The notes under the pieces: generated by a model | What the model was told of the DNA's origin: nothing | The model's database searches: none | The model's input: the letters and a program-made list of their open reading frames with translations, nothing else | NCBI GenBank assembly: GCA_023419995.1 | Contig: JAEZXF010000519.1 | Location: 1 to 5,846, forward strand | Direction: 5' to 3' | DNA: 5,846 nt | Origin: Pseudomonadota bacterium | Lineage (GTDB): Bacteria; Pseudomonadota; Alphaproteobacteria; Rhizobiales; Rhizobiaceae | In this document: positions 1-4,907 of the stretch, in pieces | How the letters are laid out: every line of letters begins with the position of its first letter | Position numbering within the stretch: position 1 is the stretch's first letter | Position numbers and translations under genes: made by a program

Positions 1-350
1 CGGAGATAGTCATCAACAAGAGCGGCCAGTTCTTCGCCCGTTTCGGTGCGGAGGCCGAACTGCAGGAACTGGGACAGCTGACCCTCGCGACCTTCGCCAA
101 CGAGGCCGGCCTTTCGCCGATGGGCGACAACCTCTTCCGCGAGACGCCGGCATCGGGACCTGCGAACATCGGGGTCCCCGGCGATCCCGGCTTCGCCAGC
201 ACCGAGCAAGGTTACCTGGAAGCTTCGAACGTCGACCCGGTCAAGGAGATCACCGAGCTGATCTCGGCCCAGCGCGCCTACGAGATGAATTCCAAGGTCA
301 TCAAGGCCGCGGACGAGATGGCCGCCGTCATCACCCAGGGCATCCGGTAA
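1..350 (+). CDS. flgG: Flagellar distal rod protein FlgG, C-terminal part (5' end outside window)
   Basis: This is the last 115 codons of FlgG, the protein of the distal rod that crosses the periplasm inside the P and L rings. The reading frame is open from the first base (first whole codon at position 3) to the TAA at 348-350, so the gene begins upstream of the window. The C-terminal signature of rod/hook axial proteins is clear: [10 protein letters not shown], then [19 protein letters not shown], then [18 protein letters not shown]. The last two parts form the conserved C-terminal helix that packs into the D0 core of the axial structure. The SNVDPVKEI and QRAYEMNSK wording fits FlgG better than FlgF or FlgE. 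An ATG at 120 lies inside the gene and is not a start, because homologous sequence continues upstream of it. The stop lies 5 bases before flgA, which indicates cotranscription. Confidence 0.96.
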   Translation, partial: EIVINKSGQFFARFGAEAELQELGQLTLATFANEAGLSPMGDNLFRETPASGPANIGVPGDPGFASTEQGYLEASNVDPVKEITELISAQRAYEMNSKVIKAADEMAAVITQGIR

Positions 351-366
351 GCATCATGATCCGCCG
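351..366 (+). repeat. 16-base exact repeat at the flgA start (copy 1)
   Basis: The bases GCATCATGATCCGCCG span the flgA start codon here and recur exactly at 818-833 across the flgI start codon. Both copies give the same first residues, MIRR, in the same frame relative to the ATG. Sequences diverge immediately on both sides. The identity is seen directly; whether it means anything is unclear. Confidence 0.6.
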
Positions 367-826
367 TCGCCTCCGCGCTCTCCTGCCGGCCGTTCTCCTC
401 GCTCTCGCGGCGGGAGCGACGCTGCCGGCCGCCGCGCAGGAGACGGTCCTCATCCCCACCCGCACCATCTATCCCGGCGAGACCATCACCGCCGACCTGT
501 TGCAGGAGGTGCCGCTGCGCCGCCAGCTGCGCAATCCCGGCGCGGTCGAGCGCGACTGGCGGGCGCTCGACGGCAAGGTGGCCCGGCGCACACTGCTGCC
601 CGGCCGCATGATCCCGACCGGCTCGGTGCGCGACGCGTGGATCGTCGAGCCGGGCAAGCCGGTCCAGGTCCTCTACGTGCAGGGCGGGCTGGAGATCGCC
701 GTCTCGGCGGTGGCGCTGCAGGCCGGCGCCGCCGGGGATCTGGTGCGGCTGCGCAACGTCGATTCGGGAACCGTGTTCTCGGGAACCGTCATGGCCGACG
801 GCACGGTCCGGGTGTCCGCATCATGA
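356..826 (+). CDS. flgA: Flagellar P-ring assembly chaperone FlgA
   Basis: FlgA is a periplasmic chaperone needed for FlgI to assemble into the P ring around the rod. The 156-residue product starts with a Sec signal peptide: Arg-rich residues 3-7, a hydrophobic stretch at about 8-23, and a likely cleavage after the AAA at 25-27. A SAF-like region follows (about 30-93), with the typical TIYPGETIT and TLLPGRMIPTGSVRD segments. The C-terminal FlgA domain (about 95-156) carries VQVLYVQGGLEIAVSAVALQAGAAGDLVRLRN and ends in the expected SGTVMADGTVRV. The protein is of the short type usual in alphaproteobacteria. The start is supported by the signal peptide beginning right at it; the Shine-Dalgarno match (GGTAAG, 346-351) is weak and overlaps the flgG stop, suggesting coupling. 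The TGA overlaps the flgI ATG by 4 bases. The next gene encodes its client FlgI, which supports the assignment. Confidence 0.94.
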   Translation: MIRRRLRALLPAVLLALAAGATLPAAAQETVLIPTRTIYPGETITADLLQEVPLRRQLRNPGAVERDWRALDGKVARRTLLPGRMIPTGSVRDAWIVEPGKPVQVLYVQGGLEIAVSAVALQAGAAGDLVRLRNVDSGTVFSGTVMADGTVRVSAS

Positions 827-833
827 TCCGCCG
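818..833 (+). repeat. 16-base exact repeat at the flgI start (copy 2)
   Basis: This is the second copy of the 16-base sequence found at 351-366. It spans the TGA/ATG overlap between flgA and flgI. Neither copy contains a convincing Shine-Dalgarno sequence, so the shared feature is the start codon context and the Arg-rich n-region of each signal peptide. Confidence 0.6.
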
Positions 834-2073
834 CGCGCTTCTTGCCCTCTTCATCAGCCTCGCCACGGGCGGCCTCGCCGCGGGCGACGAGCCGAGGCCC
901 GGCGCGGGCGCCGGCGGTCCCGGCGGCACGGACGGCGCCGGCGGCAACGCAGCACCTGCCGAGGAGATCTACGGCGGCGCGGCCTATGGCGGCGTCTGGC
1001 GCAACGACCGGCTGTCCGGCTCGGGCTTCACGCGGGCGCGCATCAAGGACGTCGCCCTGCTGCAGAGCGCGCGCGACAACCAGCTCGTCGGCTACGGCCT
1101 CGTCATCGGCCTCCAGGGCACCGGCGACAGCCTGCGCTCCTCGCCCTTTACCGAGCAGTCGATGCGGGCGATGCTGGAGAACCTTGGCGTCTCGACGCGC
1201 GGCGGCCAGTCGCGGGCGAAGAACGTCGCCGCGGTGATCGTCACCGCGAACCTGCCGCCCTTCGTCCAGTCCGGCGCGCGCATCGACGTCAACGTCTCCT
1301 CGATGGGCGACGCGACCTCGCTTGCCGGCGGCACGCTGGTGATGACGCCGCTGCGCGCGCCCGACGGCGAGATCTACTCGGTCGCGCAGGGCTCGGTCAT
1401 CGTCGCCGGCTTCTCGGCGCAGGGCCAGGCCGAAACCCTGACCCAGGGCGTGCCGACCAGCGGCCGCGTGCCCAATGGCGGCATCGTCGAGCGGCAGGTG
1501 CCCGCCTCGTTCAACGCCGACACCATGATGACCCTGCAGCTGCGCAACCCAGACTTCTCGACAGCGGTGCGCATCGCCGACGCGATCAACGAATATGCGA
1601 GCCACCGCTTCGGCCGCCGCGTCGCGCAGGAGCAGGACGCCCGCACCGTCATGATCCAGCGGCCCAAGGACATATCGGCCGCCCGCTTCTATGCCGAGCT
1701 GGAGAACATCGTCATCGAATCCGACGCGCCGGCCCGCGTGGTCGTGGACGAGCGCACCGGCACCATCGTCATCGGCCAGCAGGTGCGCATCTCGCGCGTC
1801 GCCATCAGCCACGGCGCGCTCACCGTGCGCATCACCGAAATGCCGAAGGTCGTGCAGCCCGAGCCGTTCTCGCGCGGGGAGACCGCCGTCGAGCCCTTCA
1901 CCGCGATCGAGGCCGACCGTCCCGACGGCCGGGTCGCCATGCTCGACGGGCCCGATCTCGAGACGCTGGTCTCCGGCCTGAACCGGCTGGGCGTGAAGCC
2001 CGACGGCATCATCGCCATCCTGCAGGGCATCAAGTCGGCAGGGGCGCTTCAGGCCGAACTCGTGCTGCAATAG
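823..2073 (+). CDS. flgI: Flagellar P-ring protein FlgI, with extra N-terminal linker
   Basis: FlgI forms the P ring in the peptidoglycan layer, part of the bushing around the rod. The 416-residue product has a signal peptide (residues 1-20, MIRRALLALF... to LAA). The family core begins at RIKD (73-76) and runs to the C-terminus. Conserved blocks are NQLVGYGLVIGLQGTGD (86-102), SPFTEQSMRAMLENLGV (107-123), the KNVAAVIVTANLPPF segment (133-147), a DVNVSSMGDATSL segment (155-167) and the GIIAILQGIKSAGAL end. The core length is normal, but about 50 residues rich in Gly, Ala and Pro (about 22-70) lie between signal peptide and core, where the usual protein has only a few; family members are commonly about 370 aa. 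No cysteines are present, so the intramolecular disulfide known from the enteric FlgI is absent. The frame is open further upstream to an ATG at 637, but that lies inside flgA. The ATG at 823 is chosen for its signal peptide and ATGA overlap with flgA. Confidence 0.96.
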   Translation: MIRRALLALFISLATGGLAAGDEPRPGAGAGGPGGTDGAGGNAAPAEEIYGGAAYGGVWRNDRLSGSGFTRARIKDVALLQSARDNQLVGYGLVIGLQGTGDSLRSSPFTEQSMRAMLENLGVSTRGGQSRAKNVAAVIVTANLPPFVQSGARIDVNVSSMGDATSLAGGTLVMTPLRAPDGEIYSVAQGSVIVAGFSAQGQAETLTQGVPTSGRVPNGGIVERQVPASFNADTMMTLQLRNPDFSTAVRIADAINEYASHRFGRRVAQEQDARTVMIQRPKDISAARFYAELENIVIESDAPARVVVDERTGTIVIGQQVRISRVAISHGALTVRITEMPKVVQPEPFSRGETAVEPFTAIEADRPDGRVAMLDGPDLETLVSGLNRLGVKPDGIIAILQGIKSAGALQAELVLQ

Positions 2074-2083
2074 GACGATCGCG

Positions 2084-2620
2084 ATGACCCACCATCCCGC
2101 CGCCGCAAACCGCCGTGTCGCGCTCGCTGCCGGCGCCGGCATCCTGCTCGGCGCGCTCGTCTTCGGCGGCACGCCGGCCGCGACCCAGGCCGTCGACGCG
2201 CTGACCGAGCGCATCGGCCAGGTCGACGACGATATCCGCCGCTTCTGCTCCAACATCGCCGACGCCGCGCGCGACCGCCGCCATGCCCTGCAGCAGGCCG
2301 AGCTGGAAAGCCTCCAGAAGGACATCGATCAGCGCATCGCCGCGCTCGAGGAGAAGCGCGCCGAGTACGAGGAGTGGCTGGCCCGCCGCAACGACTTCCT
2401 CGCCAAGGCCGAGGGCAACTTGGTCGACATCTACTCCCGCATGCGCCCCGACGCCGCCGCCGAGCGGCTGGCCGAGGTCAACGCGGAGCTCGCCGCCGGC
2501 ATCCTGATGAAGCTTCAGGCGCGGCAGGCGGGCATCATCCTCAACGAAATGGACAGCAAGGCCGCCGCCACGCTCACGGGCATCATGGCGAGCGCGGCCC
2601 GCAGGCAGGACCCGACATGA
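2084..2620 (+). CDS. motE: MotE-family periplasmic motility chaperone
   Basis: The 178-residue product matches MotE, which in Sinorhizobium meliloti is described as a periplasmic chaperone for the motility protein MotC. A Sec-type signal or anchor lies at about 10-36 (Arg-Arg, then a hydrophobic stretch). A strongly charged coiled-coil follows at about 60-110 (QQAELESLQKDIDQRIAALE, then EEKRAEYEEWLARRNDFL). The C-terminal part resembles the MgtE N-terminal-like domain, with IYSRMRPDAAAERLAEVN at 116-133, AAGILMKL at 137-144 and AGIILNEMDSKAAATL at 149-164. There is one cysteine, C55, placed much like the cysteine reported to link MotE dimers by a disulfide. The start has a Shine-Dalgarno AGGA (2072-2075) that overlaps the flgI TAG, with 8 bases of spacing. 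The gene lies between flgI and flgH, as in rhizobia, and its stop overlaps the flgH start. The family call is firm; the MotC-chaperone role is inferred from the homologue and position. Confidence 0.85.
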   Translation: MTHHPAAANRRVALAAGAGILLGALVFGGTPAATQAVDALTERIGQVDDDIRRFCSNIADAARDRRHALQQAELESLQKDIDQRIAALEEKRAEYEEWLARRNDFLAKAEGNLVDIYSRMRPDAAAERLAEVNAELAAGILMKLQARQAGIILNEMDSKAAATLTGIMASAARRQDPT

Positions 2621-3324
2621 ACGCGAGGCCGCTCATCCTTCTCGCCGCGCTCGCGCTCGCCGGCTGCACCACGCCGCAGGAAGAGATCGGCAAGCCGCCG
2701 GCACTGTCGCCGGTGGGCTATGGCGTCGGCATGGACCCGAAGACCGTCTACAGCTATCCGACCCCCCCGGCGCAGGCGACCAGGCGCTACTCGCTGTGGG
2801 ACGACCGCCAGTCGAAGTTCTTCACCGACGCGCGCGCGCTCCAGGCCGGCGACATCCTGACGGTCGACATCCAGATCAACGACCGCGCCCGCTTCCGCAA
2901 CGAATCCGAGCGCTCGCGCACGTCGAGCCGCGGGCTGGGGCTCGGCGCCTCGGTGTCGACCTGGCCGTGGAAGGGCGTCACCGGCTCGGCCGATTTCGAC
3001 GTCGATTCCGACACCGCCAGCAAGGGCGCGGGCGCGACCGAGCGCTCCGAGGACATTAGGTTGTCCGTCGCCGCCGTGGTGACCGACGTGCTGCCCAACG
3101 GCAACCTCGTCATCTCCGGCTCGCAGGAGGTGCTGGTCAACGCCGAGCTGCGCGTCCTGACCATCACCGGCATCGTCCGGCCGTCCGACATCGGCGCCGC
3201 CAACACCGTGTCCTACGAGCGCATCGCCGAGGCGCGCATCTCCTATGGCGGCCGCGGCAGGCTGACCGAGGTCCAGCAGCCGGGCTGGGGCCACCAGATC
3301 GTCGACAACATCCTGCCCTTCTGA
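2617..3324 (+). CDS. flgH: Flagellar L-ring lipoprotein FlgH
   Basis: FlgH forms the L ring in the outer membrane, the outer half of the rod bushing. The 235-residue product is a lipoprotein: its short N-terminus (MNARPLILLAALALAG) ends in a lipobox L-A-G-C with the lipidated cysteine at C17. Family motifs follow in order: SLWDDRQSKFFTDARALQAG with GDILTV just after, the IQINDRARFRNESERSR segment, DVLPNGNLVISGSQEVLVN, the LTITGIVRPSDIGAANTVSY segment, and the terminal YGGRGRLTEVQQPGWGHQIVDNILPF region. Length is normal. The frame is open upstream to an ATG at 2374, but that is inside motE and would bury the lipobox, so 2617 is the start. A good Shine-Dalgarno AGGA (2607-2610) lies 6 bases ahead, and the ATG overlaps the motE TGA by 4 bases. 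It works with FlgI, encoded two genes upstream. Confidence 0.97.
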   Translation: MNARPLILLAALALAGCTTPQEEIGKPPALSPVGYGVGMDPKTVYSYPTPPAQATRRYSLWDDRQSKFFTDARALQAGDILTVDIQINDRARFRNESERSRTSSRGLGLGASVSTWPWKGVTGSADFDVDSDTASKGAGATERSEDIRLSVAAVVTDVLPNGNLVISGSQEVLVNAELRVLTITGIVRPSDIGAANTVSYERIAEARISYGGRGRLTEVQQPGWGHQIVDNILPF

Positions 3325-3327
3325 TCC

Positions 3328-3334
3328 GGGGAGA
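3328..3334 (+). promoter_or_regulatory. Strong Shine-Dalgarno of fliL
   Basis: The sequence GGGGAGA ends 5 bases before the fliL ATG at 3340. It is the best ribosome binding site in the operon part of the window and fixes the fliL start. It lies in the 15-base gap after flgH, so fliL can be initiated independently of upstream translation, unlike its ATGA-overlapped neighbours. Confidence 0.75.
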
Positions 3335-3339
3335 TCGCC

Positions 3340-3831
3340 ATGGCCATCGTCGACGACACAGCCCCGCCCCGCAGCGAGCCCTCGCTCGTCGTCCAGGTCG
3401 CCGCGCTGGTCGGCCTGACCGTGATCGCCATCGCCATCGGCTGGCTGTCCGGCCTCTATCTCTCCAACAAGCAGACGCCGCGCGAGGACCCGGCCGCGAC
3501 CGTGGTGGCCAAGGCTGACGAGACGAAGCTGGTCGAGGTGGCGGAGAAGCTCGGCGTCGTCTATCTCGAGCCGATCACCACCAACCTCGCCGGCCCGACC
3601 GAGACCTGGGCCCGGCTCGAGCTGGCGCTGGTCTTCTCCGGCGAGGTCGACCTGGTGGTCGCCCAGACCGTGCAGCAGGACATCCTCGCCTATCTGCGCA
3701 CCGTCAAGTTCCATCAGGTGGACGGGCCGAGCGGCTTCCAGCATCTCAAGTCCGACATCGAGGAGCGCGCCGCCATCCGCAGCGAGGGCAAGGTGAAGAG
3801 CGTCCTCATCCGCACGCTGCTGTTCGAATGA
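3340..3831 (+). CDS. fliL: Flagellar basal-body-associated protein FliL
   Basis: FliL is a single-pass inner-membrane protein that surrounds the stator and supports torque generation in several bacteria. The 163-residue product has a short cytoplasmic N-terminus (1-15), one membrane helix (about 16-41, LVVQVAALVGLTVIAIAIGW...), and a periplasmic domain. That domain includes LGVVYLEPITTNLAGPTETWARLELALVF, then VVAQTVQQDILAYLRTVKFHQVDGPSGFQHLKSDIEERA, and ends in VKSVLIRTLLFE. The 'D-I-x-x-Y-L' block followed by a 'G-x-x-x-L-K-x-D-I' block and a terminal LF motif is typical of FliL. Length is normal. The start is set by the strong ribosome binding site at 3328-3334. The stop overlaps the fliP start by 4 bases. 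Placement before fliP is common in flagellar operons. Confidence 0.94.
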   Translation: MAIVDDTAPPRSEPSLVVQVAALVGLTVIAIAIGWLSGLYLSNKQTPREDPAATVVAKADETKLVEVAEKLGVVYLEPITTNLAGPTETWARLELALVFSGEVDLVVAQTVQQDILAYLRTVKFHQVDGPSGFQHLKSDIEERAAIRSEGKVKSVLIRTLLFE

Positions 3832-4577
3832 TGCGCCCGCGCGCCGCCCTTGCCGCCTTCCTCGCGCTCGTGGCCGCCTCCGCGACGCCGGCGGCCGCGC
3901 AGGGCATAGACCTCGGCAACATCGCCGGCCAGATGCAGGGCCAGACGGTCGGCACCATCATCCAGCTCTTCGGGCTGCTGACGGTGCTGTCGCTGGCGCC
4001 GGGCATCCTGATCATGGTGACGAGTTTCACGCGCTTCATCATCGTGTTCTCGATCCTGCGCTCGGGGCTCGGCCTGCCGACGACGCCGGCCAACCTCATC
4101 CTCATCAGCCTGTCGCTGTTCATGACCTTCTACGTCATGGGGCCAGCCTTCGACCGGGCCTGGAACGAGGGCGTGCAGCCGCTGGTGGCGGCCGAGATCA
4201 CCGAGGCCGAGGCCTTCGAGCGCATCTCCGACCCGTTCCGCGACTTCATGGTCGCCAATGTCCGCGACAAGGACTTCGACCTGTTCGCCGACCTCGCGCG
4301 CGAGCGCGGCCAGGCGGACGTGTCGGTCGAGAACGCCGACTTCCGCATCCTCGTCCCCGCCTTCATGATCTCGGAGATCCGGCGCGGCTTCGAGATCGGC
4401 TTCCTGATCGTGCTGCCCTTCCTGGTCATCGACCTGATCGTGGCGACCATCACCATGTCGATGGGCATGATGATGCTGCCGCCGGTGGTTGTGTCGCTGC
4501 CGTTCAAGATCCTGTTTTTTGTGCTGATCGACGGCTGGAACCTGCTCGTCGGCTCCCTCGTGCGCTCCTTCGCCTGA
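3828..4577 (+). CDS. fliP: Flagellar type III export gate protein FliP
   Basis: FliP is the main subunit of the FliPQR export gate in the inner membrane, through which rod, hook and filament proteins pass. The 249-residue product has a cleavable signal peptide (1-25, ending AAAQ), as is usual for FliP. Membrane segments lie at about 41-65, 88-108, 188-210 and 217-245. Family motifs are TSFTRFIIVFSILRSGLG (65-82), the FliP signature PAFMISEIRRGFEIGFL (177-193), MGMMMLPP (212-219) and FKILFFVLIDGWNLLVGSL (226-244). Two ATGs are adjacent (3828 and 3831). I give 3828, which makes an ATGA overlap with the fliL stop; 3831 would remove one Met only. No Shine-Dalgarno is visible, so coupling to fliL translation is likely. 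It appears to be the last gene of the operon, since 330 non-coding bases follow. Confidence 0.97.
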   Translation: MMRPRAALAAFLALVAASATPAAAQGIDLGNIAGQMQGQTVGTIIQLFGLLTVLSLAPGILIMVTSFTRFIIVFSILRSGLGLPTTPANLILISLSLFMTFYVMGPAFDRAWNEGVQPLVAAEITEAEAFERISDPFRDFMVANVRDKDFDLFADLARERGQADVSVENADFRILVPAFMISEIRRGFEIGFLIVLPFLVIDLIVATITMSMGMMMLPPVVVSLPFKILFFVLIDGWNLLVGSLVRSFA

Positions 4578-4578
4578 G

Positions 4579-4608
4579 GCGCCTGCGGCGCGGACGCGCG
4601 GGCGCTCC
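4579..4608 (+). terminator. Possible GC-rich hairpin(s) after fliP
   Basis: Directly after the fliP stop, GCGCC (4579-4583) and GGCGC (4587-4591) form a perfect 5-bp stem with a 3-base TGC loop. A second, imperfect hairpin can form from GGA-c-GC... to ...GC-TCC at 4592-4608. No T-run follows either one, so this is not a classic intrinsic terminator. It could be a weak or Rho-assisted end of the operon, or chance pairing in GC-rich DNA. Confidence 0.25.
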
Positions 4609-4695
4609 GCTCTGCCCTCTCGCCTATGCACCTGTTTTCAAAGGCACTTCGAAGCCGCCGTCTGGCGCGCCGTGCTGTCGGCCGAGTCCGCTCCG

Positions 4696-4711
4696 CCGGC
4701 ATGAACGAAGT
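4696..4711 (+). repeat. 16-base exact copy of internal flagellin coding sequence
   Basis: The bases CCGGCATGAACGAAGT recur exactly at 5143-5158 inside the downstream flagellin gene, where they encode most of TGMNEV (residues 79-84). A CCGCT lies 3 bases before the copy here and 4 bases before the one in the gene, so the similarity may extend upstream with an indel. The copy ends exactly where the AT-rich control patch begins. A remnant of a lost flagellin paralogue is one explanation, given that rhizobial flagellins often occur as tandem paralogues. Confidence 0.55.
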
Positions 4712-4745
4712 GTTAACCATATGATTTTCCTCAACATTAACCATA
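4711..4745 (+). promoter_or_regulatory. AT-rich flagellin control region with two CtrA-like TTAACCATA sites
   Basis: TTAACCATA occurs at 4713-4721 and again at 4737-4745, 24 bases apart on the same strand. TTAACCAT is the half-site known for the alphaproteobacterial response regulator CtrA, which controls flagellar genes in several members of the class. The patch is markedly AT-rich within very GC-rich surroundings, and it lies about 165-195 bases ahead of the flagellin ATG. The repeats are seen directly; binding by CtrA is inferred. Another regulator of rhizobial flagellins, such as Rem, is also possible. Confidence 0.42.
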
Positions 4746-4812
4746 CCGCTTAGCCGTTCTGTAGGCTTTGCCCCCTATAGCTTTGTGTCGAGGGGCAGAT
4801 CGGCGGTCTTGG

Positions 4813-4868
4813 GGACTGAAACCACGCTGGTCGGGCATGAAGCCACGCCGCTTCGCCGGTAACAGTCC
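4813..4868 (+). promoter_or_regulatory. Possible structured 5' leader of the flagellin mRNA
   Basis: GGACTG (4813-4818) can pair perfectly with CAGTCC (4863-4868). Between the two arms lie two smaller stems: ACCA-CGC-TGGT (4821-4831) and GAAGC-CACGCC-GCTTC (4839-4854). Together these would make a three-way junction ending 39 bases before the flagellin start codon. In Caulobacter the post-transcriptional regulator FlbT acts on the flagellin mRNA leader, so a structured leader here has a plausible role. The stems are short and this is judged by eye; no folding energy was computed. Confidence 0.3.
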
Positions 4869-4894
4869 GGCATGTTGTTCGAGTATCGAGTTAC

Positions 4895-4900
4895 AAGGCG
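4895..4900 (+). promoter_or_regulatory. Ribosome binding site that sets the flagellin start
   Basis: AAGGCG is a one-mismatch match to AAGGAG and ends 7 bases before the ATG at 4908. It supports 4908 over the upstream in-frame ATG at 4872, which would add 12 residues (MLFEYRVTRRRK) foreign to flagellin N-termini. Confidence 0.6.
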
Positions 4901-4907
4901 TAGAAAA

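Larger units (their letters stand above)
4578..4907. other. Intergenic region between fliP and the flagellin gene
   Basis: This is the only long non-coding stretch in the window. Its first 40 or so bases are very GC-rich and can form small hairpins. Positions 4696-4711 repeat part of the flagellin coding sequence exactly. Positions 4711-4745 are AT-rich with two TTAACCATA copies and are the best candidate for the control region of the flagellin. The rest (about 4780-4907) is likely to be mRNA leader and contains possible stem-loops. I could not pick a convincing -35/-10 pair: a TATAGC at 4776-4781 could be a -10 element but has no good -35 upstream. No tRNA or clear small gene is visible. The short frames here (4626-4724 and 4837-4920) lack ribosome binding sites. 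Confidence 0.8.

Noticed and set aside
637..822. Upstream extension of flgI to an ATG at 637
   Set aside because: The extension lies within flgA, has no family similarity and would bury the signal peptide that begins at 823.
673..2325. 550-codon open frame on the minus strand opposite flgA, flgI and motE
   Set aside because: It is the antisense shadow of GC-rich coding sequence: the translation is low-complexity (Asp/Gly/Ala/Arg/Val runs) with no recognisable domain, and the plus strand carries unmistakable FlgA, FlgI and MotE.
2374..2616. Upstream extension of flgH to an ATG at 2374
   Set aside because: It lies within motE and would place the lipobox about 95 residues into the protein, which a lipoprotein signal does not allow.
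2515..3744. 409-codon open frame on the minus strand opposite flgH and fliL
   Set aside because: Same antisense shadow effect; composition is dominated by Asp, Gly, His, Arg and Val, and the plus strand genes are certain.
3714..4631. 305-codon open frame on the minus strand opposite fliP
   Set aside because: The translation is a string of charged His/Arg/Asp/Glu residues typical of antisense reads of a membrane protein gene; no start signal or domain.
4626..4724. 32-codon frame in the fliP-flagellin spacer (starts MHLFSKALRS, ends MNEVLTI)
   Set aside because: No ribosome binding site, an Arg-rich composition typical of random GC-rich frames, and it ends in the control region. Its MNEV part is explained by the 16-base flagellin repeat.
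4749..4781. Sigma-70, sigma-28 or sigma-54 promoter for the flagellin
   Set aside because: TATAGC at 4776-4781 could be a -10, but no acceptable -35 lies 16-18 bases upstream. I saw no convincing match to the sigma-28 or sigma-54 consensus, so no specific promoter is called.
4872..4907. Upstream in-frame ATG at 4872 for the flagellin
   Set aside because: The added 12 residues are unlike any flagellin N-terminus, and the ribosome binding site at 4895-4900 serves the ATG at 4908.
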